Assembly: GCA_021792405.1 (NCBI GenBank)
Contig: JAJYUU010000016.1
Span: forward strand, 1-44,211
From: Actinomycetes bacterium
Lineage (GTDB): Bacteria > Actinomycetota > Actinomycetes > Streptosporangiales > Streptosporangiaceae
Length of the DNA: 44,211 nucleotides
Direction of reading: 5' to 3'
Shown here: piece after piece, positions 8,587-18,381 of the stretch
Layout: each line of letters begins with the position of its first letter
How positions within the stretch are numbered: the first letter of the stretch is position 1
Position numbers and translations under genes: made by a program
The notes under the pieces: model-generated
What the model was told of the DNA's origin: nothing
What the model saw: only the letters and a program-made list of their open reading frames with translations
Databases searched by the model: none

Positions 8587-8945
8587 TGAGCAATATCCAG
8601 CCGGAGCGCTGCGGCGCCATGCAAGTACACATGCTGCATCGCCGACCGTGGCTTGGCCGTCTCGATGTGCATCATCAGCCGCACTACGTGCGGCATCGCG
8701 CCCGGCACGTCGATCTCGGCGGCGCACAACAGCGGCACCTCCTGGAAGCCCAGCTTGCGAGCAGCGAGCGCGGGGAACTCGGCATCCAGGTCAGGTGTCG
8801 CGGTGAAGATGACGCTGATGACGTCGTCAGTGCTCAGCTCATTCCGGTTCATCACCTCGGTAACCAGCTCGGCGGTGCCCGCCAGGATCTCAGCCCGGTC
8901 GTTCCCGCCTACCTGGACAGCGCCGCGAACTGCACGGACAGCCAC
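8583..8945 (-). CDS. aroH: Chorismate mutase, AroH class
   Basis: Converts chorismate to prephenate. At 120 residues it fits the small trimeric AroH class of Bacillus and streptomycetes rather than the helical AroQ class. Conserved positions corresponding to the Bacillus active site can be seen: the N-terminal Arg in VRAVRGAVQV, the Glu in AAEIDV, the Arg in VVRLMMH and the Tyr in HVYLHGAA. GTG 8945 is preceded by a near-perfect AGGAGGA, five nt away. This rules out the 13-residue upstream extension. The stop overlaps the start of tyrA by 4 nt, so the two consecutive steps of the pathway are translationally coupled. Confidence 0.93.
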   Translation of the reverse strand: MAVRAVRGAVQVGGNDRAEILAGTAELVTEVMNRNELSTDDVISVIFTATPDLDAEFPALAARKLGFQEVPLLCAAEIDVPGAMPHVVRLMMHIETAKPRSAMQHVYLHGAAALRLDIAQ

Positions 8946-8993
8946 TTGTCTCCTCCTGTCTCCCCCTGCTCCTGCCGGTGGCACCAGACGGCG

Positions 8994-9890
8994 TCACAGG
9001 CCGACCGCGGCGTACAGGTCACCGACTTCCTTCGTCGTCAGCCGCCTGGTCGTGCCCGGCCGCAGCGAGCCCAGCGAAACCGGCCCCACCTGAGTCCTGA
9101 CGAGCCTGCTCACCGGGTGCCCGGTGGCCGCGAGCATCCGCCTGACGATGTGCTTGCGTCCCTCATGCAGGGTAATCTCCACCAGCGCGCGGCCTCCGGC
9201 CTGCTCTACAACCCGGAACTTGTCGGCGCTGGCGATGCCGTCGTCCAGCTCGATCCCGGAGATCAGCTGGCGGCCCAGGTCACGCGGCACCGGGCCGGGT
9301 ACGTCCGCCAGGTAGGTCTTCGGCACGCCGAAGCGCGGATGCGCCAGCCGGTGGGCAAGCTCGCCATCGTTCATCAGCAGCATCAGGCCCTCGGTGTCAT
9401 AGTCGAGGCGCCCCACGTGGAACAGCCGCTCAGCGATGCCGCCGAGCAGGTCGGTCATGGTCGCCCGGCCCCTGCTGTCGGACATCGAGGTAAGCACGCC
9501 GGCTGGCTTGTTCAGCGCGACATAGACAAGGTCCTCACTCGCCGGGATCCGGCGGCCATCTACCCTGATCACCTGATGCTTCGGATCGACCCTGGCCCCG
9601 AACCTGCGCACCACTTCGCCGTCGACCTCCACCCGGCCGGCCGCGATCAGCTCTTCGCACTGCCGCCTGCTGCCAACCCCGGCTGCTGCCAGCACTTTCT
9701 GGAGACGGACGCCGCCGGGCACGTCAGTGAGCGAGTCCCGCTCGCCGGAGCCTTCGGCGCTGCCGAAGTCATCGTCGGAGTCAAAGTCCGGGCCCAGGCT
9801 TGCCGCTGCCGCACGCGCCCTGGCGAGGTCCGCGGGGCTCAGGCCGCCCGGCGGCTGGCGCGGACGGCGCCGGCTACCTGGTGGCGTCAT
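8994..9890 (-). CDS. rluB: 23S rRNA pseudouridine synthase, RluB/RsuA family
   Basis: Isomerises a uridine in rRNA to pseudouridine. After an N-terminal acidic, low-complexity tail of about 55 residues there is an S4 RNA-binding domain (VRLQKVLAAAGVGSRRQCEE). The catalytic domain has the motif GRLDYDTEGLMLL with the active Asp, and a late EGRKHIVRRML motif. ATG 9890 overlaps the 3' end of scpB by 17 nt and gives 298 residues; an ATG at 9911 is the alternative. The order scpA-scpB-rluB is conserved in actinobacteria and many Firmicutes. Confidence 0.93.
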   Translation of the reverse strand: MTPPGSRRRPRQPPGGLSPADLARARAAAASLGPDFDSDDDFGSAEGSGERDSLTDVPGGVRLQKVLAAAGVGSRRQCEELIAAGRVEVDGEVVRRFGARVDPKHQVIRVDGRRIPASEDLVYVALNKPAGVLTSMSDSRGRATMTDLLGGIAERLFHVGRLDYDTEGLMLLMNDGELAHRLAHPRFGVPKTYLADVPGPVPRDLGRQLISGIELDDGIASADKFRVVEQAGGRALVEITLHEGRKHIVRRMLAATGHPVSRLVRTQVGPVSLGSLRPGTTRRLTTKEVGDLYAAVGL

Positions 9891-10467
9891 GGCCAAGGTC
9901 GAGTTCCTCATCCAGATCATCGGGCAGGAACGGGGTCAGGTCCGGTAGATCAGACAGCCGGGCCAGGCCAAGGCGCTCCAGGAAGTAGCCGGTCGTCTGG
10001 AACAAGATCGCGCCGGTCTCCGGCTCGTTCCCGGCCTCTTCGACCAGGCCGCGCAGGACAAGCGTGCGCATGACCCCGTCGCAATTGACGCCGCGGACCG
10101 CGGACACCCGTGCGCGGCTGACCGGCTGACGGTAAGCGACAACGGCCAGGGTCTCCAGCGCCGCCTGGGTGAGCCTGATCTCCTGCCCGCTGCTCACGAA
10201 CCGCTCGACTACCGGGGCGCACTCGTCCCTGGTATAGAGCCGCCAGCCGCCGGCGACCTCGCGCAGGTCGAAGCCTCGCTGCCCGGCGGTGTACTCGGCA
10301 GCGAGATCACCCAGCGCTGCCGCGACCGCGTCCTCCGGCTGCCCGGTGACCTCAGCGAGCGCTCGCTCGCCTACCGGCTCGTCGGCAACCAGTAGCACTG
10401 CTTCCAGGCTCATCCGCAGCCCGGCAGCCGGCTCGGCCGGCTCGGCCGGGGCTAGCCCGTTATCCAT
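9874..10467 (-). CDS. scpB: Segregation and condensation protein B
   Basis: Subunit of the SMC-ScpA-ScpB condensin-like complex that compacts and segregates the chromosome. The 197 residues form the two winged-helix domains of the family: LEAVLLVADEPVGERALAEV at the start and LAVVAYRQPVSRARVSAVRG in the middle, followed by VLRGLVEEAG and FLERLGL. ATG 10467 is preceded by GAGGAA about 6 nt away and overlaps the scpA stop by 8 nt. The 34 in-frame residues further upstream translate a 9-bp tandem repeat and are not ScpB. No smc gene is in the window. Confidence 0.95.
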   Translation of the reverse strand: MDNGLAPAEPAEPAAGLRMSLEAVLLVADEPVGERALAEVTGQPEDAVAAALGDLAAEYTAGQRGFDLREVAGGWRLYTRDECAPVVERFVSSGQEIRLTQAALETLAVVAYRQPVSRARVSAVRGVNCDGVMRTLVLRGLVEEAGNEPETGAILFQTTGYFLERLGLARLSDLPDLTPFLPDDLDEELDLGHDATR

Positions 10468-11356
10468 CGTATTCCTCGTGATCATGTCGAATGCCGTGCT
10501 CACCCAGGTCACCCAGGTCACCCAGGTCACCCTGGTCACCCTGATCCGTCCAGGAGACGAACAGATCACCCAGCGGGACTAGCTGATCCAGGCTGACGAC
10601 TGCGTCCCGGTAAAGCTCGAGCACGGCCAGGAACCGCGCCACTACCTCATAGGTTCCGGCGCAGTCGGCGCTAAGCTGCCGGAACGTCGCCCTGCGCAGC
10701 CTGCGCAGCCGCGCCAGTATTATCTCAGCCTGCTCCCGCACCGAGGTCCGCGGGACGTGCAGGTGCGCAGTCGAGACCGTGGGCGGCTTGCGTGGCGCCA
10801 GCACCCGGGCCGCGATCGCGGCGAACTCCGTGGCCCCGATGCCGATGAGCACTTCTAGCAGCAGTTCGGCGAACCGCGGCTCCATCGGCACCCGCCGCGG
10901 GTACCGGCGTCCCTCGGCGGCCATCCGGCCGGCCAGCACGCTGGCTGCTTCCTTGTACGCGCGGTACTGCAACAGCCTGGCGAACAACAGGTCCCTGGCC
11001 TCCAGCAGCGCCAGGTCCTCCTCGTCGTCGACCTCACCGGAGGGCAGCAGCCGGGCCGCCTTGAGGTCCAGCAGCGTCGCGGCGACGACCAGGAAATAGC
11101 TGGCCTGGTCCAGGTCCCACTCGCCGGACAGCGCCCTGATGTAACCGATGAACTCGTCGGTCACGCTGGACAGCGCTATCTCGGTGATGTCCAGCTTGTG
11201 CTTGGCGATTAGCGCGAGCAGCAGGTCGAACGGGCCCTCGAAGACGTCCAGGTGCACCTGGAAGCCGACCGCGCCGTCCGGTCCGGGCACGCTCGGCTCG
11301 TCCGCTGCGTGCTGGTCCCTGTCCTCCCCGTCGTGCAGGCTATCGGCGTACGTCAC
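10460..11356 (-). CDS. scpA: Segregation and condensation protein A (kleisin)
   Basis: Kleisin that bridges SMC heads and binds ScpB. The 298-residue product has the family hallmark near residue 35 (VHLDVFEGPFDLLLALIAKH), followed by DITEIALSSVTDEFI, then YFLVVAATLLDLKAARLLP, and a C-terminal winged helix (VVARFLAVLELYRDAVVSLDQ). GTG 11356 overlaps the stop of the ribbon-helix-helix gene as GTGA, which decides the start; the open frame upstream is antisense noise. The C-terminal tail (TDQGDQGDLGDLGDLGE) is coded by a 9-bp tandem repeat and is outside the conserved fold. Confidence 0.95.
   Translation of the reverse strand: MTYADSLHDGEDRDQHAADEPSVPGPDGAVGFQVHLDVFEGPFDLLLALIAKHKLDITEIALSSVTDEFIGYIRALSGEWDLDQASYFLVVAATLLDLKAARLLPSGEVDDEEDLALLEARDLLFARLLQYRAYKEAASVLAGRMAAEGRRYPRRVPMEPRFAELLLEVLIGIGATEFAAIAARVLAPRKPPTVSTAHLHVPRTSVREQAEIILARLRRLRRATFRQLSADCAGTYEVVARFLAVLELYRDAVVSLDQLVPLGDLFVSWTDQGDQGDLGDLGDLGEHGIRHDHEEYDG
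10502..10546. repeat. Five-unit 9-bp tandem repeat at the scpA 3' end
   Basis: Three perfect ACCCAGGTC units are followed by ACCCTGGTC and ACCCTGATC, on the plus strand. They lie inside the end of scpA, where they encode the Asp-Gly-Leu/Gln repeats of the tail, just before the scpB start. Unit length is a multiple of three, so copy-number change would alter tail length without changing frame. Confidence 0.9.
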
Positions 11357-11679
11357 GTGGTCTCGCGCAACCGCTCCGCGAGCAGGCTGGTCTCGCCGCG
11401 AGCGTCCAGGTCGGCGAGCAGGACCATGATTGCCTCCCGGACGATGCGTCCCCGGTCGACGCAGATTCCGTAGGACCGCAGCGCCAGCCTGGCCCGTTCC
11501 AGGTCGATCAGTTCGGCTCCGGACATATAGACGGTGATCTTCTGTGAGTGGCTTTCCCTGCCGCTCGCTTGCCGTTTGCTCTCGATCGCCGGGCTCGGCG
11601 CCGGCGGCCGCAGCAGCTCTGCGACTCCAGGCAGGCTTACCCGGCGCGAACGGGACCCGCGGGAACGCCCTGACGCCAC
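11353..11679 (-). CDS. Ribbon-helix-helix-like small protein between parA and scpA
   Basis: A 108-residue protein with a basic, disordered N-terminus of about 45 residues, then KITVYMSGAELIDLERARL and GRIVREAIMVLLADLDARG. This reads as one beta-strand plus two helices of a ribbon-helix-helix (CopG/Arc-like) DNA-binding fold. GTG 11679 has a perfect AAGGAGG 10 nt upstream, inside the end of parA, so the 43-nt overlap with parA looks genuine. Its stop overlaps the scpA start (GTGA). Proteins of this kind sit between the parA-like gene and scpA in other actinobacteria. A role in DNA binding for segregation is inferred from context and not established. Confidence 0.8.
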   Translation of the reverse strand: MASGRSRGSRSRRVSLPGVAELLRPPAPSPAIESKRQASGRESHSQKITVYMSGAELIDLERARLALRSYGICVDRGRIVREAIMVLLADLDARGETSLLAERLRETT

Positions 11680-12539
11680 CTATCCAGTACCTCCTTGGCC
11701 AGCTCACGGTAGGAGCTGGCGCCGTTGCACGCAGGATCGAACCTGGTTATCGGCTCTCCGGCCACCGTAGCGTCAGGGAAGCGCACCGTCCGGCTGATGA
11801 CGGTGTGGAAGACGAGGTCGCCGAATCCCTGGACGACTCCGGCCAGCACTTCCCTGGTGTGCAGCGTGCGTGAGTCGTACATGGTCGCGAGCAGCCCGTC
11901 GATGGCAAGCTTCGGGCTGAGCCTGGAGGACACTTTGTCGATGGTCTCCATCAGCAGCGCTACGCCGCGAAGCGCGAAATATTCGCACTCCAGCGGCACG
12001 AGCACGCCGTCAGCGCAGGCAAGGGCATTCACGGTCAGCAGGCCGAGCGAGGGCTGGCAGTCGATGAGGATGATGTCGTAATCCGGAATCACCGGCTGCA
12101 GCACCCGGCCGAGGACGAACTCCCGGCCCACCTCGTGCACGAGCTGCACTTCGGCCCCGGACAGGTCGATATTGCTCGGCATCAGGTCCATGCCGTCGAC
12201 GCGGGTCTTGATGATCACGTCGTGCGCGGTCAGGCTGCGCTCCATCAGCAGGTTGTACACGGTCGCGTCCAGCTCATGCGGCTGGACTCCGAGACCTACC
12301 GACAACGCGCCCTGCGGGTCGAAGTCGACCAGCAGCACGCGGCGGCCGTGCTCAGCCAGCGCCGCGCCGAGGTTGATGGTCGTCGTGGTCTTGCCGACGC
12401 CGCCCTTCTGATTGCAGATGGCGGCAACGCGCGCCGGCCCGTGCACGATCAGCGGCTCTGGCTCGGGAAACACCGGCACCGGCCGCCCGGTCGGTCCTAC
12501 CGGGCCGGGCCTGGCCTCGAGGATTTGGGATGCTGACAC
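11637..12539 (-). CDS. ParA/Soj-type ATPase next to scpAB
   Basis: A Walker-type partition ATPase of 300 residues. The deviant Walker A motif KGGVGKTTTTINLG is near residue 45. It is followed by VLLVDFDPQGALSVGLG (A') and DYDIILIDCQPSLGLLTVNAL (Walker B region). The N-terminal 35 residues are Pro-rich and lack family features. GTG 12539 has a GGGAGG about 11 nt upstream. It is not the oriC-linked parA: no parB or parS site is near, and its position upstream of scpA matches the second ParA homologue of actinobacteria (Rv1708 in M. tuberculosis). The products of this operon probably act together on the chromosome, which is inference. Confidence 0.92.
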   Translation of the reverse strand: MSASQILEARPGPVGPTGRPVPVFPEPEPLIVHGPARVAAICNQKGGVGKTTTTINLGAALAEHGRRVLLVDFDPQGALSVGLGVQPHELDATVYNLLMERSLTAHDVIIKTRVDGMDLMPSNIDLSGAEVQLVHEVGREFVLGRVLQPVIPDYDIILIDCQPSLGLLTVNALACADGVLVPLECEYFALRGVALLMETIDKVSSRLSPKLAIDGLLATMYDSRTLHTREVLAGVVQGFGDLVFHTVISRTVRFPDATVAGEPITRFDPACNGASSYRELAKEVLDRWRQGVPAGPVRAG

Positions 12540-12670
12540 AGCGACCGCACCTCCCGGCGGCTAGCGCGAATGCGCTCACTGGAACAGCGACTCTAGGCGC
12601 TGCGGCCGTGGCCGGCAAGCCGCCACACCGTGCGAGGAGCAAATGAAACACATGCGCACGTGCCCGGCCG

Positions 12671-13618
12671 CTAGCCGACCGCGCGCGGGTGCGCGCCGGC
12701 ATACACCTCGCGCAGCTTGTCCACGGTCACTAGGGTGTAGGCTTGGGTCGTGGTCACCGACGCGTGGCCGAGGAGTTCCTGTACCACCCGGACGTCCGCG
12801 CCGCCGTCGAGCAGGTGGGTGGCGAACGAGTGCCGCAGCACGTGCGGTGACACCTCGGCGAGCGCGGCCCGGCTCGCCGCCGCCCGCAGCGCGCCCCAGG
12901 CACCCTGCCGGGTGAGCCGGCCGCCGCGGGCATTCAGGAACAGCGCGGGACTTGGCTGACCGCGCCGGGATGCCGCAGCCAGCGCGGGCCGGGCCCGCAC
13001 CAGGTACGCATTGACCGCGTCCCGCGCGAAGCTGCCGACCGGGACTAGGCGCTGCTTGCCGCCTTTGCCGTTCAGCCTGACGATCCCGGCCACTGACTCC
13101 GCCCGTGACTCGCCGGAGAGCTCCACGTCATCGACATCGAGACCGACCGCCTCCGAAATGCGCGCGCCGGTCCCGTACAGCAGCTCGAGCAACGCCCGGT
13201 CGCGCAGCCCGGCCTGGCCGGCGCCGGCCGCCGCCAGCAGTCGCTCCACCTCGGCAATAGAGATCGCCTTGGGCAGCCGGCGGGGCGGCGCCGGCGGCCG
13301 GACTGCCTTCGCCGGATCGCTGGCGGTCATGCCGTCTGCCAGCGCGAAGGCATGCAGGCCGCGGACCGCCACTACGGTGCGCCCGGCGGAGCTTGCCGCC
13401 AACGGCGGGTGGTTCTCGTCACCTTCCCGGAGTCCGGCCAGGAAATCTGCCACATCCTGCGTGCTGACCTGCTCGATCTCGGTTCGCCCGGCCGCCGCGA
13501 GGGTGGCGGCGTAACGCCGCAGGTCGCGCCGGTAAGCCTGCAGCGTGTGCTCGGCGAGGCCGCGCTCTACCGCCAGGTGATCGAGATAGCGCCCGATAGC
13601 ACGGGCGAATGTGGTCAG
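12671..13618 (-). CDS. xerD: Site-specific tyrosine recombinase XerD, probable CTG start
   Basis: Resolves chromosome dimers at dif during division. The C-terminal catalytic domain has the Arg in [15 protein letters not shown], the Lys in [30 protein letters not shown], then the His in [11 protein letters not shown], and the Tyr in TTTQAYTLV. The first canonical start in frame is GTG 13453, which would remove the conserved N-terminal SAM-like domain. Translating upstream gives [20 protein letters not shown] and [13 protein letters not shown], the textbook XerD N-terminus. No ATG, GTG or TTG occurs in that stretch. A CTG at 13618-13616 has GGAGG seven nt upstream and overlaps the ald stop as CTGA. 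It would give 315 residues, the usual size. Confidence 0.9.
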   Translation of the reverse strand: MTTFARAIGRYLDHLAVERGLAEHTLQAYRRDLRRYAATLAAAGRTEIEQVSTQDVADFLAGLREGDENHPPLAASSAGRTVVAVRGLHAFALADGMTASDPAKAVRPPAPPRRLPKAISIAEVERLLAAAGAGQAGLRDRALLELLYGTGARISEAVGLDVDDVELSGESRAESVAGIVRLNGKGGKQRLVPVGSFARDAVNAYLVRARPALAAASRRGQPSPALFLNARGGRLTRQGAWGALRAAASRAALAEVSPHVLRHSFATHLLDGGADVRVVQELLGHASVTTTQAYTLVTVDKLREVYAGAHPRAVG

Positions 13619-14730
13619 CTGAGTACCTCCGCAAGGCTGACGGCCGGCAGGTGATGCGCCTGCGCTACCGGTGCGCAGGTGAGGTTGCCCTCGTGCGTGT
13701 TCAGGCCGGGCGCGAACGACGGGTCCCGGCGAAGCGCCTCGCGCCAGCCCCGGTTCGCGATCTCGACCACGTAGGGCAGGGTGACGTTGGTCAGCGCGTA
13801 CGTGGAGGTGTGCGGTACCGCGCCGGGCATGTTGGCCACGCAGTAGAACACCGAGTCGTGCACCCGGTAGGTCGGGTCCGCATGCGTCGTCGGACGGCTG
13901 TCCTCGAAGCAGCCGCCCTGGTCGATCGAGATGTCGACCAGAACTGAGCCTGGCTTCATCCGGGACACCAGGTCGTTGGAGATCAGCATCGGGGCCTTGG
14001 CACCCGGAACCAGCACCGCGCCGATGACCAGGTCCGCGTCGATCACGGCGCGCTCGATCTCGTAGGCATTGGACGCCACCGTCTGGCAGTGGCCCTGATA
14101 GATCGCGTCCGCCTGGCGCAGCCGGGCGATGTTCTTGTCCACCAGCAGCACCTCAGCCTGCATGCCCAGGGCGATCGCGGCCGCGCTCATGCCGGACACT
14201 CCGGCCCCGAGCACGACTACCTTGGCCGCGTAGACGCCGGACACCCCGCCCATCAGCACGCCGCGGCCGCCGCCATCGCGCTGCAGGTGATGGGCACCGA
14301 CCTGGGGCGCCATCCGGCCCGCCACCTCCGACATCGGCGCGAGCAACGGCAGCGAGCCGTCGGGCAACTGCACCGTCTCGTACGCGATCGCGGTGATGCC
14401 GGACTCCAGCAGCGCGTCCGTGCAGGGCCGGCTAGCCGCGAGGTGGAGGTAGGTGAAGAGCACCTGGTCCTTGCGCATGCGGTGGTATTCCTCGGCAACC
14501 GGCTCCTTGACCTTCAGGATCAGCTCGCCAACCTGCCAGACGTCGTCCGCCGACGGCAGGATCGTGGCGCCGGCCGCCACGAAGTCGTCGTCCGGGATCG
14601 ATGAGCCGATGCCGGCGCTGTGCTGCACGTACACCTCGTGCCCGTCCCGCACCAACTCGTGCACTCCGGCGGGCGTGATCGCCACGCGGTACTCATGGTT
14701 CTTGACTTCCTTAGGAACGCCGACCTTCAT
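13615..14730 (-). CDS. ald: Alanine dehydrogenase
   Basis: NAD-dependent reversible deamination of L-alanine to pyruvate and ammonia. The start is [17 protein letters not shown], the family N-terminus, at ATG 14730 with AAAGGA 10 nt upstream; the 19 residues before it are spurious. Catalytic and substrate residues seen are the Lys in ILKVKEP and the His in FTYLHLAA. The NAD-binding fold is [19 protein letters not shown] with a following LLVDKN. The length of 371 residues is exact for the family. The stop overlaps the presumed CTG start of xerD, implying co-translation. Confidence 0.97.
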   Translation of the reverse strand: MKVGVPKEVKNHEYRVAITPAGVHELVRDGHEVYVQHSAGIGSSIPDDDFVAAGATILPSADDVWQVGELILKVKEPVAEEYHRMRKDQVLFTYLHLAASRPCTDALLESGITAIAYETVQLPDGSLPLLAPMSEVAGRMAPQVGAHHLQRDGGGRGVLMGGVSGVYAAKVVVLGAGVSGMSAAAIALGMQAEVLLVDKNIARLRQADAIYQGHCQTVASNAYEIERAVIDADLVIGAVLVPGAKAPMLISNDLVSRMKPGSVLVDISIDQGGCFEDSRPTTHADPTYRVHDSVFYCVANMPGAVPHTSTYALTNVTLPYVVEIANRGWREALRRDPSFAPGLNTHEGNLTCAPVAQAHHLPAVSLAEVLS

Positions 14731-14808
14731 TGGCCCTGTGTCCTTTCCTCGCGTGCCGAGCTGCCCGGCCCTCGCCGGCTGGCGCACGCCGCCAGGGCGT
14801 GCCGGTAA

Positions 14809-15426
14809 TCACTGAGTCTGCGGCTCACTAGACCGGAGGGAGGCACGCAAGCCGGCCTCATGAGCCGCGTACGCGGCCAAGATACCCACAATCGCCACTC
14901 CGTTGCGCACCTGCCCGGCCAGGACCGCCTGGACGGCCTCCGCCAGCGGTACCCAGGCCGTCGTCAGGTAGGCCTCCTCGTGCTGCCGAACATACTCGTG
15001 CTGTCCGTCCGGGACCACGGTCAGCTTCCGGGCCAGGTACACCCGCACCTGCTCGGTACTGATGCCGGGCGAGGACAGGTAGTCGGCCAGCACTTGCCAG
15101 TCGAAGGCCTGGTAGCCGGCTTCCTCGAGCAGCTCGCGCCGTGCCGTCTCCAGCGGCGGCTCATCAGCCACGTCCCGCAGCCCGGCCGGAAGCTCCCAGA
15201 GCATCGCCCGGACCGGGTGCCGGTACTGGCGGATCATGAGCACCCGGCCGTCGCTGTCCATGGCCACCACCGCGACGGCCCCTGGGTGCTCTACGACCTC
15301 GCGGACGACATGCTCACCGTCGGGTAGCTGCACGTCGTCCTGCCGCAGAGTGACGATCCTGCCGTCGGCCAGCACCGTCGATCGCGCGACTGGCCAACTG
15401 CCCGGCTCGTCTCGCAGTTCAGCCAT
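14809..15426 (-). CDS. NUDIX hydrolase, ADP-ribose pyrophosphatase type
   Basis: Probably hydrolyses ADP-ribose or a related nucleoside diphosphate sugar to AMP plus sugar phosphate. The Nudix box lies at about residues 81-104, PAGLRDVADEP followed by ARRELLEEAGY; it has one extra residue between the leading Gly and the first Glu, as actinobacterial members do. The preceding RQYRHPV and WELPAG motifs and the later SPGISTEQVRVYLA motif are typical of the ADPRase subfamily. The 205-residue length is normal. It lies 8 bp downstream of pyrG on the same strand, the arrangement also found in mycobacteria (Rv1699-Rv1700). Confidence 0.93.
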   Translation of the reverse strand: MAELRDEPGSWPVARSTVLADGRIVTLRQDDVQLPDGEHVVREVVEHPGAVAVVAMDSDGRVLMIRQYRHPVRAMLWELPAGLRDVADEPPLETARRELLEEAGYQAFDWQVLADYLSSPGISTEQVRVYLARKLTVVPDGQHEYVRQHEEAYLTTAWVPLAEAVQAVLAGQVRNGVAIVGILAAYAAHEAGLRASLRSSEPQTQ

Positions 15427-15434
15427 GCGACGGC

Positions 15435-17180
<1,746 letters not shown>

Positions 17181-17339
17181 TCACCCACGGGGTCTCAGGA
17201 TATCAGGCGCGAGGCTGCGTGCTTGGCAGACACGAGGTCTAGATTGCCAGGGCAGCGCCGGATTCAGGCTGTCTCAGCTAATCAGCCGGGAATGTCAGGA
17301 CACATCACGGACCGTCGGAGCCGCTGCGCCAGGGCGGGG

Positions 17340-18290
17340 TCAGCTCTGGTAGGGCACTTCTTCGCGGCGCTCTAATGCTGGCCGGTGGCCGACTGACGGA
17401 CTCAGCTTGCCGGCCTGCGGCTCGGCCCGTCCCTCGTCGCGGCGGCCCGCCTCGCCGAATCGGGCCAGCGCTATCGCGCACAGCACCGCGAGCGCGAAGC
17501 CGAGAGCCGCCACGGCGGTCAGCCCGTGCCGGGTGGCATCGCCGAGGAACACCACGCCGACCACCGCCGGCGGCAAGGTCTCGGCCAGCACCACAGCCGC
17601 CGTCGCGGTCGTGACGCTGCCGCCCTCCAAGGCCGTCGCGTAGATCAGGAAGGAGACGATTCCGGCCGCGGCAAGGGTATAGGTGGCCGGGCTTTTGATC
17701 AATTGCGCCGGCGCGAACCCCGGCAGGATGCGGGCCGAGACGGCGAGCACCGCGTATCCGAGGCCAGCAATGGCACCGAGTGCCGGAGTGCGGACCGGGT
17801 TGGGCAGCCGGGCGATCGCGAAACCGGACAGGCCGATGGCGACCACGGCCAGGATGAGCCCGAGCTCGAACTCCGAGCCGACCCGCGCGGCGCCCTGCGC
17901 TCCGGCCGACAGGCCGAGCATCGCCACTCCGGCCACCACCCCGGCCACAGCCAGCCACTCGCGCAGTGCGAGTCGCATCTTCATGAGCCAGGCAGCGAAC
18001 ACTGCGGTGATGGCCAGGTTCGACGCAATGATCGCCTGGACGGCGAACAGCGGTAGCCGCCGCAACGCGACGAGCTGGGCGACAAAGCCCACCAGGTCGA
18101 TCGCGATGCTGGCCAGGAACAGGCCCTGGCGCAGCATCCGGATCAGCAGGCCGGGGTCGACACCCTGCCCCGCTTCACCAGCCTCCTGAGCGCTGCGACG
18201 ACTCGCGGCGCGCACCGCGATCGCCTGCATCACGGCAGCGGCCCCGTAGCACAGGGCGGCGATGAGCGCGGCCACTAGGCTCGCGAGCAT
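17340..18290 (-). CDS. DMT/EamA-like integral membrane protein
   Basis: A 316-residue polytopic membrane protein with about nine or ten hydrophobic helices arranged as two similar halves, as in drug/metabolite transporters. The first helix is LVAALIAALCYGAAAVMQ, and the middle is rich in Gly/Ala helices such as LAVAGVVAGVAMLGL. The second half contains LAAAGIVSFLIYATALEGG and VVLAETLPPAVVGVVFLGD. The C-terminal 40 residues are charged and cytoplasmic. The substrate cannot be told. Actinobacterial relatives are usually annotated only as DMT family or hypothetical integral membrane proteins. It stands between pyrG and uvrB with no close coupling to either. Confidence 0.75.
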   Translation of the reverse strand: MLASLVAALIAALCYGAAAVMQAIAVRAASRRSAQEAGEAGQGVDPGLLIRMLRQGLFLASIAIDLVGFVAQLVALRRLPLFAVQAIIASNLAITAVFAAWLMKMRLALREWLAVAGVVAGVAMLGLSAGAQGAARVGSEFELGLILAVVAIGLSGFAIARLPNPVRTPALGAIAGLGYAVLAVSARILPGFAPAQLIKSPATYTLAAAGIVSFLIYATALEGGSVTTATAAVVLAETLPPAVVGVVFLGDATRHGLTAVAALGFALAVLCAIALARFGEAGRRDEGRAEPQAGKLSPSVGHRPALERREEVPYQS

Positions 18291-18381
18291 TATCCGACAC
18301 TACGCTGCCACCGGCCCGAGCGTCTGGCCGACGCCGCCAACGGCCGGCCAAGCGCGCCCGCGGGCGAGGGTGCCCCTGTGA

